A stretch of DNA of 40,700 bases from Bacteroidaceae bacterium (GTDB taxonomy: Bacteria; Bacteroidota; Bacteroidia; Bacteroidales; Bacteroidaceae). Shown here piece by piece: positions 7,320 to 16,581 of the stretch; the stretch's first letter is position 1; each line of letters starts with the position of its first letter. A program made the translations under genes and the position numbers. The notes beneath the pieces were generated by a model, which did not search any database, was not told the origin of the DNA, and saw nothing but the letters and a program-made list of their open reading frames with translations. The stretch is from NCBI GenBank assembly GCA_017642425.1, contig JAGCPB010000046.1, positions 1 to 40,700 on the forward strand, read 5' to 3'.

Positions 7320-9212
7320 ATGACCTATCTGGATATTCTCAAGCAATACTGGGGCTACGACAGTTTCCGCGGCATCCAGGAGCAGATTATTGAGAGTATC
7401 GGGAGCGGTCGTGACACGCTGGGCCTTATGCCCACAGGAGGCGGCAAGAGCATCACGTTCCAGGTGCCGGCACTGGCCATGGACGGTGTATGTCTTGTAA
7501 TCACGCCACTAATAGCCCTCATGAAGGACCAGGTGCGTAACCTGCGCGAGCACGGAATCAAGGCCGCTGCCATCCATACCGGCATGAAGCGTGAGGAGAT
7601 TATAGCCGTGATGGAGAACTGCATTTTCGGCGGCTACAAGTTCCTGTACGTATCACCTGAGCGTTTGCAGTCCGAGCTGTTCAGGACCAAGCTGCGCCAC
7701 CTGAAAATATGCCTGCTCACAGTCGATGAATCACACTGCATATCACAGTGGGGTTATGATTTCCGTCCGTCATACCTATGCATAGCCGATATACGCAAGG
7801 AACTGCCCGGAGTTCCGGTGCTGGCACTCACCGCCACCGCCACGCCGCTGGTGACAGATGACATCCAGGACAAACTTGGGTTCAAGGAGAAGAACGTGAT
7901 ACGCATGAGTTTCTTCCGCGAGAACCTCTCTTACGTAGTCCGCAAGACTGAGAACAAACTGCTGGAACTCAAACATATACTGGAATGTGTGCCCGGCACA
8001 GGCATAGTCTATGTCCGTAACCGCGCCCAGACCAAGGAGATATCGGATTTCCTGAACAATGAGGGCATTCCCGCCACATTCTATCACGCGGGGTTGGAAC
8101 CAACGGTCAAGGATGAGCGCCAGCGTGCCTGGACGCAGGACATTTACCGCGTAGTGGTAGCCACCAACGCATTCGGCATGGGAATTGACAAACCCGATGT
8201 ACGCACCGTCATACACATGGATATTCCCAGCTCCATAGAGGCTTACTTCCAGGAGGCAGGGCGTGCCGGACGAGACGGGCTGCGTTCCTACGCAGTGCTG
8301 CTGCACTCTTCCGGCGATAAACGCATCGTCACCAAACGCATAAGCGACACGTTCCCCAAAGAGGAGTTCATACGGGATGTCTATGAGAAACTGGGTTATT
8401 ATCACGAGATGGCGGTTGGCGACGGCCGCGGCTGCACCTACGCATTCTCGCTCGGAGAGTTCTGCCAGCATTTCTCACTGCCCGTGATCCCCACTGACAG
8501 CGCCCTGCGCATCCTGACGCGAATGGGCTACATAGAATACGTGGATGAGATGGATTACTCCGCCCGCCTGCTCTTTACAGCCGGCCGCGATGACCTATAC
8601 CGTCTGCATCAGGACCACGTCACAGAAGAGGTGATGAACATAATCCTGCGCCTGTACAGCGGAATATTCACGGATTACGCATACATAGACGAGCATCTTA
8701 TCTGCTCCCGCGCAGGTATAGACCGTGAAAAGCTCTATACCACCCTGATGAACCTGCAGAGCCAGGGGGTGGTCCGGTATGTCCCCGAACGCCGCACACC
8801 AATCATAACCTGGACCAGGGAGCGCATTGACACTCATCTGTTACATTTTGACCCTGAGGTATACTGTCAGCGCAAGGAGGAGTTCAAAGAGCGTATAGGC
8901 GCAATGATGGAGTACGTAACGCGTGAGACCGGATGCCGCAGCGCCATACTGCTCAAATATTTCGGCGAGCATCAGAAAAAACCTTGCCTATGCTGTGACC
9001 TGTGTCAGGAGAAGGTGCAGGGCGATCTTTCACGCGGGGAGCGCGATGCCATAATGGATGATATACTGGACACTTTCCATAATAACCCGGACAATCCGCA
9101 GAAGGTTTACACCCTGCGCTATGACCGTAAAAAGATAGACCAGGTCCTGCACTATATGGTTGATGAAGGCCATATACTGATGAGGGACGGAAAAGTATTT
9201 GCACAGAAATGA
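7320..9212 (+). CDS. recQ: ATP-dependent DNA helicase RecQ
   Basis: A 630-residue 3'-5' superfamily 2 helicase. Visible motifs: motif 0 (YWGYDSFRGIQEQII), Walker A (MPTGGGKS, about residues 37-45), the DESH box with aromatic-rich loop (TVDESHCISQWGYDFRPSY), motif III (LTATATP), motif V (VVATNAFGMGIDKPDVR) and motif VI (QEAGRAGRDG). The RQC zinc site is present (GCRSA...CLCCDLC near residues 540-560). There is no recognisable HRDC domain, so this is a short-tail RecQ. It lies between recJ (8-base gap) and the DAHP synthase (ATGA overlap). RecQ unwinding feeding RecJ resection is an established partnership in other bacteria. Confidence 0.96.
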   Translation: MTYLDILKQYWGYDSFRGIQEQIIESIGSGRDTLGLMPTGGGKSITFQVPALAMDGVCLVITPLIALMKDQVRNLREHGIKAAAIHTGMKREEIIAVMENCIFGGYKFLYVSPERLQSELFRTKLRHLKICLLTVDESHCISQWGYDFRPSYLCIADIRKELPGVPVLALTATATPLVTDDIQDKLGFKEKNVIRMSFFRENLSYVVRKTENKLLELKHILECVPGTGIVYVRNRAQTKEISDFLNNEGIPATFYHAGLEPTVKDERQRAWTQDIYRVVVATNAFGMGIDKPDVRTVIHMDIPSSIEAYFQEAGRAGRDGLRSYAVLLHSSGDKRIVTKRISDTFPKEEFIRDVYEKLGYYHEMAVGDGRGCTYAFSLGEFCQHFSLPVIPTDSALRILTRMGYIEYVDEMDYSARLLFTAGRDDLYRLHQDHVTEEVMNIILRLYSGIFTDYAYIDEHLICSRAGIDREKLYTTLMNLQSQGVVRYVPERRTPIITWTRERIDTHLLHFDPEVYCQRKEEFKERIGAMMEYVTRETGCRSAILLKYFGEHQKKPCLCCDLCQEKVQGDLSRGERDAIMDDILDTFHNNPDNPQKVYTLRYDRKKIDQVLHYMVDEGHILMRDGKVFAQK

Positions 9213-10288
9213 TACAAACAGAAAAGATAGAATTGCTTGATGCCCAGCCGGGCCGATGCGCCCTGATAGCGGGCCCGTGCAGTGCCGAGTCAGAGACTCA
9301 GCTGCTGGAATGCGCCCGCAGTCTGGCGCAACAGGGAGTAAAGGTGTTCCGCGCCGGAGTCTGGAAACCACGCACCCGTCCGGGCAACTTTGAGGGTGCA
9401 GGAGATCAGGCTCTTGAATGGTTGCGCCGTGTCAGGAAAGAGACCGGGATGGCCGTCACTACCGAGGTTGCCAACACCCGTCATGTTGAAGCCGCACTTA
9501 AAGCCGGCATCGACATACTCTGGATAGGCGCACGCACCACCACCAGCCCATTCGCAGTACAGGAGATTGCCGATGCACTGCGCGGCACGGACATACCGGT
9601 ACTCGTTAAGAACCCCATCAACGCCGAGCTGGAACTCTGGATCGGGGCATTTGAGCGTCTTGCTGCAGCCGGAATCAAACGTATGGCTGCCATACACCGC
9701 GGATTCAGTTCATACAACGAGCGTATTTACCGTTACTCGCCGGAGTGGCAGATTCCCATTGAACTGCGCCGCCGCATCCCCGGGCTGCCGGTCATCTGCG
9801 ATCCCAGCCACATGGCAGGACGCGCTGACCTTGTGCCGCACCTGGCACAGATGGCACTGGACATGAAAGCCGAAGGACTGTTCATAGAGGTACACCCCAA
9901 CCCCGAGCAGGCTTTGAGCGACAAGGCACAGCAACTCACCCCGGCTCAATTCATGGAACTGGAAAGCCGTCTCATTCTACACCGTGAGCCGTTACAGGCA
10001 GACCTGGAGTATATGGAGCCTCTCCGCGCCAGGCTTGAAGAGACAGACCTCAAGCTGATTCAGGACCTTGCCGAACGTTTCCGTATCACAGGCAGCATAG
10101 GTGAATACAAGAACCTGCACAACCTGGCCATACTGCAACCCGACCGTTACAATGCCATATCGGACATACTTACAGGCCGCGGACAGGAGTTGGGTCTTGA
10201 CGACAGTTTCATCCGTCTGCTTTTTGAGACCATCCATGCAGAGAGCATAAGATGTCAGATTGAAAACAACAAGAAACAGAATAAATGA
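9209..10288 (+). CDS. Bifunctional DAHP synthase / chorismate mutase
   Basis: The N-terminal ~255 residues are a KDPG/DAHP synthase barrel of the Bacillus/Bacteroidetes type: LIAGPCSAES, KVFRAGVWKPRTRPGNFEG, TEVA, LVKNPIN, CDPSHMAGR and EVHPNPEQALSD. The C-terminal ~95 residues form an all-helical AroQ-type chorismate mutase (MEPLRARLEETDLKLIQDLAERF...IGEYK). The protein thus joins the first step of the shikimate pathway with the step leading to phenylalanine and tyrosine, as in other Bacteroidota. It overlaps recQ and the following lipoprotein gene by four bases each (ATGA), indicating translational coupling, and is unusually placed away from other aromatic genes. Confidence 0.93.
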   Translation: MIQTEKIELLDAQPGRCALIAGPCSAESETQLLECARSLAQQGVKVFRAGVWKPRTRPGNFEGAGDQALEWLRRVRKETGMAVTTEVANTRHVEAALKAGIDILWIGARTTTSPFAVQEIADALRGTDIPVLVKNPINAELELWIGAFERLAAAGIKRMAAIHRGFSSYNERIYRYSPEWQIPIELRRRIPGLPVICDPSHMAGRADLVPHLAQMALDMKAEGLFIEVHPNPEQALSDKAQQLTPAQFMELESRLILHREPLQADLEYMEPLRARLEETDLKLIQDLAERFRITGSIGEYKNLHNLAILQPDRYNAISDILTGRGQELGLDDSFIRLLFETIHAESIRCQIENNKKQNK

Positions 10289-10938
10289 AAAAGAGAGCAT
10301 TAATCATCCTGTCAGTATTACTGATAGCATTCACCGCCTGCCAGAAGGAGCCTGTACGTGTGGCTTGCGTAGGCGACAGCATTACCTACGGTCACGGCAT
10401 CAAGGACCGCCTGCACGATGCATATCCCGGCGTGCTCAGCACCATGCTTGGAGAGAAATATGATGTACGTAACTTTGGCGTGAGCGGCACTACCACGATG
10501 ATGGGAACCGATATGCCTTACATGAACGAGCAGGCTTACAAGGACGCCCTGGCGTTTAACCCGAATATAGTGACCATCAAGTTGGGTACCAATGACAGCA
10601 AACCCTACAACTGGGATGGCAATGACCATTTCAAGAAGGACCTCAAGACCCTGATTGAGTCATTCCGTGCCCTTCCGTCCAAACCCCAGATCTGGCTCTG
10701 CCTGCCCGTACCGGCATACGGTCACGCCTGGAGTATAAACGACAGCGTGATCTACAACGGTGTGATACCCTTCATAAAGGAGGTGGCACAGGAGGAGAAC
10801 CTGCCGCTTATTGACCTCAACACTCCGTTCCAGGGCAAGCGCCAGTATTTCCCGGATACCATCCATCCCAACGAGGAGGGCGAGAAGATGATAGCCGAAA
10901 TCATTTTTGACTACGTATTCAACAAAAAGAAAAAATAA
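10285..10938 (+). CDS. SGNH/GDSL-family esterase lipoprotein
   Basis: A 217-residue product with a lipoprotein signal peptide (lipobox AFTAC, Cys19), so it should be anchored to a membrane. The SGNH blocks are intact: nucleophile serine in CVGDSITYG, the oxyanion glycine in NFGVSGTT, the asparagine in IKLGTNDSK and the catalytic Asp/His in DTIHPNE. Relatives deacetylate carbohydrates such as sialic acid or xylan, but the substrate here cannot be told. It overlaps the DAHP synthase stop by four bases and precedes the ABC ATPase by 24 bases. Confidence 0.88.
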   Translation: MKKRALIILSVLLIAFTACQKEPVRVACVGDSITYGHGIKDRLHDAYPGVLSTMLGEKYDVRNFGVSGTTTMMGTDMPYMNEQAYKDALAFNPNIVTIKLGTNDSKPYNWDGNDHFKKDLKTLIESFRALPSKPQIWLCLPVPAYGHAWSINDSVIYNGVIPFIKEVAQEENLPLIDLNTPFQGKRQYFPDTIHPNEEGEKMIAEIIFDYVFNKKKK

Positions 10939-10962
10939 TCAATAGAACCTTATCAGAAGAAA

Positions 10963-11889
10963 ATGGATCCAATTCTAAGAATCGAGCACGTGTCCAAGAC
11001 ATACACCGGACACAAGGCTCTTGACGATGTTTCGATGGAGGTCCCCCGCGGCTCCATCTACGGTTTGCTCGGCCCCAACGGTGCCGGTAAAACAACGCTT
11101 ATACGCGTAGTGAATCACATGACCATCCCTGACTGCGGAAAGGTCTGGTTTGAGAACCATGAGATTACCGCCGATGACATTTACCAGATTGGTTATATGC
11201 CCGAGGAGCGTGGTCTCTACAAGAAGATGAAGGTGGGTGATCAGGCCGTCTTTTTTGCCCGTATGCGCGGCATGTCACGTGTTGACGCCACCCGCAAGCT
11301 GCATGAGTGGTTTGACCGTCTGGGACTATCCGAGTGGTGGGACAAGAAGGTCGAGGACCTCTCCAAGGGTATGGCACAGAAGGTGCAGTTCATAACCACG
11401 GTGGTGCATGAGCCCAAACTGCTCATATTTGACGAGCCGTTCTCAGGTTTTGACCCCATAAACCAGAACCTGCTCAAGGAAGAGATCCTTGGTCTGCGTG
11501 ACCGTGGAGCCACAGTGATATTCTCCACTCACAACATGGAATCAGTCGAGGAGATATGCGATGACATAACCCTCATTAACAAATCGCACAACATCCTGTC
11601 CGGTCCTGTTGATGAGATCCGCCGCAAAGCTGGTGGAAACACCTTCCTGGTGGTCTACAGCGGGGACACAGAGCAGTTCAACACTTCCATCGACGGCAAA
11701 GCCACCCTGATTGGTGACAGCGAGGGCCTGATAGGCGGCTACACCCAGCAGAAGATACACATTGCCGATGATTCCGATGTCCGCCCTGTCATAGGAGCGC
11801 TTAACGAGAATGTAAACCTGCGTTCATTCCAGGAGATCATCCCCAGCATGAACGATATATTCATCCGTGCCGTGAACGGTGCACTTTAA
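10963..11889 (+). CDS. ABC transporter ATP-binding protein (NatA-like)
   Basis: A 308-residue ATPase with Walker A (GPNGAGKTT), signature (LSKGMAQKVQF), Walker B (LLIFDEPFSGFDP), and the switch histidine (FSTHNM). The C-terminal ~85 residues after the nucleotide-binding domain fit the DUF4162-type tail of NatA/drug-export ATPases. It is followed 11 bases later by its cognate membrane partner. Family knowledge suggests export of sodium or a drug; the actual substrate is not determined by sequence. Confidence 0.92.
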   Translation: MDPILRIEHVSKTYTGHKALDDVSMEVPRGSIYGLLGPNGAGKTTLIRVVNHMTIPDCGKVWFENHEITADDIYQIGYMPEERGLYKKMKVGDQAVFFARMRGMSRVDATRKLHEWFDRLGLSEWWDKKVEDLSKGMAQKVQFITTVVHEPKLLIFDEPFSGFDPINQNLLKEEILGLRDRGATVIFSTHNMESVEEICDDITLINKSHNILSGPVDEIRRKAGGNTFLVVYSGDTEQFNTSIDGKATLIGDSEGLIGGYTQQKIHIADDSDVRPVIGALNENVNLRSFQEIIPSMNDIFIRAVNGAL

Positions 11890-11900
11890 ACTTTACAGCC

Positions 11901-13220
11901 ATGAGTAATAAGATAGGTCTTATAGTAGAACGTGAGTTCTCAGAAAGAGTACGCAAAAAATCATTCATCGTAAGTACTCTGCTCACACCGTTGTTTATGA
12001 TAGCCATGATGGTTCTGCCCAGTGTACTGATGCTCAAGGGCAATTCAGACACCAAAAACGTAGTGGTCATTGACAATTCACCCAATCAGTTTGTAGGCAA
12101 GCAGCTTACATCGGGCAAGACGGTATCATTCAACCTGCTTCCTGAGGGCGAGGCCCTGGGCAAGGCACGTATGCAGTATAAGTCAGAATACGGAATCCTG
12201 GTTATCGGAAGTGATATTCTTGACAATCCCCAGAACCTCCAGCTGATACTGAATGACGCATCATCCATGAGCGTTGAGGAGAACATCCAGAGTCAGATTC
12301 AGGGTATTCTGCGCACAGAGCGTCTAAAACGCTATGACCTGGATAACATGGACCAGATTCTGGCCGATGCAAACGTCCGCGTAAACAGTCTCCAGACACT
12401 CAAGAACAATGAGCAGGAGGATGACAGCGGCATGGAGCGTACATCCACCACCGCCTCATGGGCAATGGGCCTTATCCTGGGCATGCTGCTCTATTTCATC
12501 CTGATTGTATACGGACAGCAGGTACTGCAGTCAGTCATTGATGAGAAGCAGACCCGCGTGCTTGACGTTATGGTTACATCATGCACCCCGTTTGAACTTA
12601 TGATGGGTAAGATTCTGGGTATTGCCGTAGTTGCTGCTCTCCAGATCGTAATCTGGGCCGTTCTGGTAATAGGAGCAAGCGCATTCATAATGCCGCTCAT
12701 AGCCGGTCAGGCAGATATGGAGGCTATGACAGCTGCCGCAACTGCAGCCGCTTCAGGTTCCGAGTTTACGGGAGTATTGGCAAAGTTCACCAGTGTGAGC
12801 TATCTGGCAGGCCTGTTCCTTGAGCTGTTGCTCTATATCGTAGGCGGATTCCTGTTCTACGCATCAATGTACGCAGCCATCGGTTCGGCAGTTGACACTC
12901 CTCAGGATGCAGCCCAGTTCAACGGAATCATAATGATGCCGGTAATTGTAGCCATAATGGTAATGATGAGCGTGATGAATGACCCCAACTCCACTCTGGT
13001 GTTCTGGTGCTCAATGATTCCGTTCACATCGCCTATAGTGATGATGGCCCGCATACCATTCGGAATTCCCGTATGGCAGGTTGCCGTTTCACTTGTGGTT
13101 CTCTACATCTCATTCGTACTGATGACATGGATAGCAGCGCGCATATTCCGCGTAGGCGTATTCATGCACGGTAAGAAACCCACCTGGAAGGACCTGGGTG
13201 CCTGGATTAAGATGAAATAA
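11901..13220 (+). CDS. ABC-2 type permease (NatB-like)
   Basis: A 439-residue membrane protein with the ABC-2_membrane_3/NatB plan: an N-terminal amphipathic segment (LIVEREFSERVRKKSF), a first membrane helix (near residues 28-48), a ~130-residue extracytoplasmic domain and then five or six clustered helices (from LGMLLYFILIVYG onward). The VIDEKQTRVLDVMVTS motif between helices is typical. It pairs with the ATPase immediately upstream. Its TAA stop touches the stop of the convergent antiporter gene with no spacer, leaving no room for a private terminator. Confidence 0.9.
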   Translation: MSNKIGLIVEREFSERVRKKSFIVSTLLTPLFMIAMMVLPSVLMLKGNSDTKNVVVIDNSPNQFVGKQLTSGKTVSFNLLPEGEALGKARMQYKSEYGILVIGSDILDNPQNLQLILNDASSMSVEENIQSQIQGILRTERLKRYDLDNMDQILADANVRVNSLQTLKNNEQEDDSGMERTSTTASWAMGLILGMLLYFILIVYGQQVLQSVIDEKQTRVLDVMVTSCTPFELMMGKILGIAVVAALQIVIWAVLVIGASAFIMPLIAGQADMEAMTAAATAAASGSEFTGVLAKFTSVSYLAGLFLELLLYIVGGFLFYASMYAAIGSAVDTPQDAAQFNGIIMMPVIVAIMVMMSVMNDPNSTLVFWCSMIPFTSPIVMMARIPFGIPVWQVAVSLVVLYISFVLMTWIAARIFRVGVFMHGKKPTWKDLGAWIKMK

Positions 13221-15488
13221 CTATGCCCACCAGTCGCAGGCGGATTTTTCGCCTGCCAGCCAGACTATATCGCCGGACTTGAAGCGATAGTCTGGCTTGG
13301 GATTGGTGGTAACCTGACCGTCACTGACCACGCTTATCACCATGCAGCCGTAAGAGCGCATATCGGTCTCGCGCAGGGTTTTGCCGGTTAGCCACGAGTC
13401 ATCATTAAGCGTGATACTCTCCAGTTCAAATGCCCGCGGGGCAAGCTGGTTGGCATCAGACTGCTCAGGTACGAACACATTCTCAGTCATATCCTTGCGG
13501 AACTCCGCCAACTGTTCCTTTGTACCCACGGCCAGCAGTTTGTCCATCGGGAAAATCATCTCGTCGCCGGTAGGAATCATTATGCTGCGGCTGCCGCGTA
13601 TTATCTTTACTATATTCACCCCAGACTTGTGGCGGAACGGCAGGTCCTTGAGGCTTTTGCCCGCATAAAGTGAATCGGCCGATATGGTAATCATGTCGGT
13701 CTTTACGTTATAGCGTGACATCTTGTCGCTGACCGATGACGTAACGGGAGCCATGCGGCGCTGCTGCTGCTCCTTCTCGTTCAGGTTGGCCATGAAACGG
13801 TCCTCAACAATTGTGAACTTGCTGATGGATCGGCGGCCTATAAAGAAGAACAGCACACCAAACACAAGAATGAGCAGGATGGTCCAGAAAGCCAGGTTGA
13901 AGTGGCTGGCAATCACACTCACCACAAATCCCATTGCAATCAGGATGCGCAGCAGGGCCAGCGATATGACAGGCCATACATTTGATTGCTTCTCCTTTAT
14001 GAGTTTGAGCGACGAGCGGTTTATGTCATCACCCGATATTGCAATACCCACCAGGAAAGGAGACATGACCACAAGCGTTATCACCACACTTATAAGATTA
14101 CGCACAAACGGGGTCAGGCTGTCCAGGCGGCTGTTTATGAACTTGTCCAGGAACAGATGAGAGCCCAGGTCTATGGCAATCAGTATCACTCCATACAGCA
14201 ATACCCTGAGCGCCAGTTCTTTGACAAGACGTTTCCACTCGTTCTGAGCAGCAGCCGAATTCTCCTTGTCCTGCACGGAGAACGAGTTTATCTTCTGTAC
14301 AAACTGCTCCGGCAGCTTCTTTATCAGATACTGGTATGCCGGGGTTCCCGCCTTAATCATATAAGGTGTAGTGAACGTGGTTATGACCGATACGGTGATA
14401 ATGACCGGATATATAAAGTCACGCATCACGCCCAGTGATACGCCCAGACCTGCAATGATGAATGAGAACTCGCCCAACTGTGCCAGACTGAATCCCGCGT
14501 GCACTGCGTTGTCAAGCCCTTGACCGGCCAGGACAGCACCTGATGTAGAGAAAAACAGGATTCCCGCCATGACTGTAATGGTCAGCACCAGTATAGTCCC
14601 CCAATTACCTGCAATCACATGCGGATCTACCATCATACCTACCGATACAAAGAATATGGCACCGAACAGATCCTTGATACCCTTAACAAGATGCATAATA
14701 TGTTCACTCTCAAGAGTCTCGGCAAGAATAGAACCCATCACGAAAGCGCCCAGCGCCTCGGAGAACCCGGCCAGAGTGGCTAATGACACCATCACGAAGC
14801 AAAGGCCCAGACTGACCAGCAGCAGTATCTCATCATTAAGATATTTGTGCGCTTTCTTAAGCAGTGTAGGAATCATGTAAATTCCCACCAGGAACCACAG
14901 TATCAGGAAGAACACCAGCTTACCCAGTCCCATCAGCATCTCACCGCCGGCAAACTTGTTGGATACCGCCATAGTTGACAGCAGCACCATGAGCACCACG
15001 GCAATCAGGTCCTCAAACACCAGTGCGCCGAACACCAGCGGCACAAACGGCCGGTCCTTATATCCCAGATCATCGTACGCCTTTATGATAATGGTGGTGG
15101 ATGACATTGACAGCATACCACCCAGGAATATGGATTCCATATTGCTCCATCCTATAGCCTCGCCTACCAGGAAACCCAGAATGAACATACCCACGCACTG
15201 GGTCATGGCCGTTATGAGCGCACTGCTGCCCACCTTGAGCAGTTTCTTGAAGCTGAACTCCAGACCCAGCGCAAACAGAAGGAATATGATACCTATATCA
15301 GACCATTCGCTAACCTGGACCGTGCTGGTCACGGTTGGAAAGAGACCCATGTGAGGCCCTACCAGAAAGCCTGCTACGATATAGCCCAGAATGAGCGGCT
15401 GCTTCAGTGCTTTTGATATTATGGTGAATACTCCTGCCGATATCAGTATCAGGGCAAGGTCCTTTACAAGATTCGCTTCTTCTGACAT
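13221..15488 (-). CDS. KefB-type monovalent cation:proton antiporter with TrkA-C domains
   Basis: A 755-residue membrane protein. Residues ~1-390 are a CPA2 Na+/H+-exchanger domain with LGYIVAGFLVGPHMG, FALGLEFSFKKL and VFEDLIAVV, which contains the usual paired acidic ion-binding region. Two or three more hydrophobic helices follow (about 420-560). The C-terminus has two TrkA-C-like regulatory lobes (residues ~595-670 and ~685-755: SLYAGKSLKDLPFR, WLTGKTLRETDM). No Rossmann-type TrkA-N domain is seen, unlike E. coli KefB. It likely exchanges K+ or Na+ for H+. The gene is monocistronic and a TAATTTTG -7-like box lies at 15516-15509 on its strand. Confidence 0.88.
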   Translation of the reverse strand: MSEEANLVKDLALILISAGVFTIISKALKQPLILGYIVAGFLVGPHMGLFPTVTSTVQVSEWSDIGIIFLLFALGLEFSFKKLLKVGSSALITAMTQCVGMFILGFLVGEAIGWSNMESIFLGGMLSMSSTTIIIKAYDDLGYKDRPFVPLVFGALVFEDLIAVVLMVLLSTMAVSNKFAGGEMLMGLGKLVFFLILWFLVGIYMIPTLLKKAHKYLNDEILLLVSLGLCFVMVSLATLAGFSEALGAFVMGSILAETLESEHIMHLVKGIKDLFGAIFFVSVGMMVDPHVIAGNWGTILVLTITVMAGILFFSTSGAVLAGQGLDNAVHAGFSLAQLGEFSFIIAGLGVSLGVMRDFIYPVIITVSVITTFTTPYMIKAGTPAYQYLIKKLPEQFVQKINSFSVQDKENSAAAQNEWKRLVKELALRVLLYGVILIAIDLGSHLFLDKFINSRLDSLTPFVRNLISVVITLVVMSPFLVGIAISGDDINRSSLKLIKEKQSNVWPVISLALLRILIAMGFVVSVIASHFNLAFWTILLILVFGVLFFFIGRRSISKFTIVEDRFMANLNEKEQQQRRMAPVTSSVSDKMSRYNVKTDMITISADSLYAGKSLKDLPFRHKSGVNIVKIIRGSRSIMIPTGDEMIFPMDKLLAVGTKEQLAEFRKDMTENVFVPEQSDANQLAPRAFELESITLNDDSWLTGKTLRETDMRSYGCMVISVVSDGQVTTNPKPDYRFKSGDIVWLAGEKSACDWWA

Positions 15489-15562
15489 AATCAGTTGATT
15501 TTGATACGCAAAATTACAAGATAATTGAATACCTGTAAGGAATAAATAACTAATTTTGCGGC

Positions 15563-15737
15563 GTCTTGTTCCGATACTCTTTCAGAGTCAGAGGATTAAA
15601 AGGGAATCAGGTGAGAATCCTGAACAGACCCGCTGCTGTAAGCCCTCAAAACAGGGATGTCCAATACCGCAAGTGCCACTGCCCCGCTGTGGGTGGGAAG
15701 GCGGACAGACCGGGGTGAGTCAGAAGACCTGCAAGAC
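15563..15737 (+). promoter_or_regulatory. Cobalamin (vitamin B12) riboswitch
   Basis: The conserved core is plain: AGGGAATCAGGTGAGAATCC, CAGACCCGCTGCTGTAAGC, the B12 box GCCACTG (15675-15681), GGGAAGGCGG, and GAGTCAGAAGACCTGC. A closing P1 stem pairs GTCTTG (15563-15568) with CAAGAC (15732-15737). A TAATTTTG -7 box at 15551-15558 just upstream gives the likely promoter, although its -33 box is weak. When adenosylcobalamin or another cobalamin is abundant the RNA should shut off the downstream uptake genes. This fills the 325-base gap between the antiporter and the DUF4465 gene. Confidence 0.95.
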
Positions 15738-15813
15738 AACATATAAAAAGCCGGACCGGCATAGCCTGTCCGCATTACTGCCGGGATTCAGTAACTTTTT
15801 AAACTTTATAATT

Positions 15814-16572
15814 ATGAAGAAAGTATTATCATTTGCTTTGATGGCCCTTGCAATGGGGTTTGTATTTGTATCCTGCGATGATGAAAAGGATGATGTAAAA
15901 TCCTACACTCTGACCGTAAGCCTGAGCAAGGCTGATTCCGTTTATATGGGAACAGACAAATCCGCTCCTTATGGCGATCCCCAATATCCGTATTATAAGC
16001 AGGACATCACTATCAATCCCTTTGTTCTGACACATTCATTCGGTCTGTGGGGTTTTGGTGAAGGATTCACCTATTCAAGCTGCACCAATGACACCACACC
16101 CGGATACAGCAACCTCTCAGCAATCACAAAAGCCGGAGTCAAGAGCAACGCATACTTCATAGCCAATGCAGGTGGAGGAAATTATGAGGGTGGTCTTGCC
16201 GCAGAGATTTCATTCAAGGACGGTAAAGCCTACAATGCAAAAGAGTGCTATGTAACCAACAGCGTATATGCATACCTTGCCATTAAAGACACCAATGACG
16301 GTGCCGGTTCTTATTCAATGATCAGACCTTGGACCGAGGATGACGAGTTCACTCTGACAATAACCGGTTACAACGGCAGAGAGAAGACCCAGAGTGTTGA
16401 TTTCCTGCTGGCTGACGGCATGGACATAATCAACACATGGCAGAAGGTTGATTTGAGCAAACTGGGTAAGGTAACCAGGATTGTGTTCAAACTCGCATCA
16501 ACTGACAGCGGCCAGTATGGTATGAACACTCCAGCTTACTTCTGCCTTGACAGACTCACTGTGACAGAGTAA
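15814..16572 (+). CDS. DUF4465 surface lipoprotein, probable cobalamin-binding (BtuH-like)
   Basis: The 252-residue product has a lipoprotein signal (lipobox VFVSC, Cys21) followed by DDEKDD, an acidic stretch of the kind that sends Bacteroidota lipoproteins to the cell surface. The body matches DUF4465: ECYVTNSVYAYLAIKD, DEFTLTITGYNG, VDFLLADG, TWQKVDLSKLGKVT and the closing MNTPAYFCLDRLTV. As I recall, DUF4465-type proteins in gut Bacteroidetes B12 loci were described as a cobalamin-binding class (BtuH); this assignment is from memory. The frame is open upstream to 15556, but that extension lies inside the riboswitch, so the start at 15814 is used. First gene of the B12 operon. Confidence 0.85.
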   Translation: MKKVLSFALMALAMGFVFVSCDDEKDDVKSYTLTVSLSKADSVYMGTDKSAPYGDPQYPYYKQDITINPFVLTHSFGLWGFGEGFTYSSCTNDTTPGYSNLSAITKAGVKSNAYFIANAGGGNYEGGLAAEISFKDGKAYNAKECYVTNSVYAYLAIKDTNDGAGSYSMIRPWTEDDEFTLTITGYNGREKTQSVDFLLADGMDIINTWQKVDLSKLGKVTRIVFKLASTDSGQYGMNTPAYFCLDRLTVTE

Positions 16573-16581
16573 TGAACCGGA

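Noticed and set aside
13218-13223. Abutting stop codons of the convergent permease and antiporter genes as a special signal
   Set aside because: Similar tight convergent ends occur at 23102-23105 and 33097-33104; it looks like general compactness.
15556-15813. N-terminal extension of the DUF4465 gene
   Set aside because: It translates the cobalamin riboswitch; the signal peptide begins at 15814.
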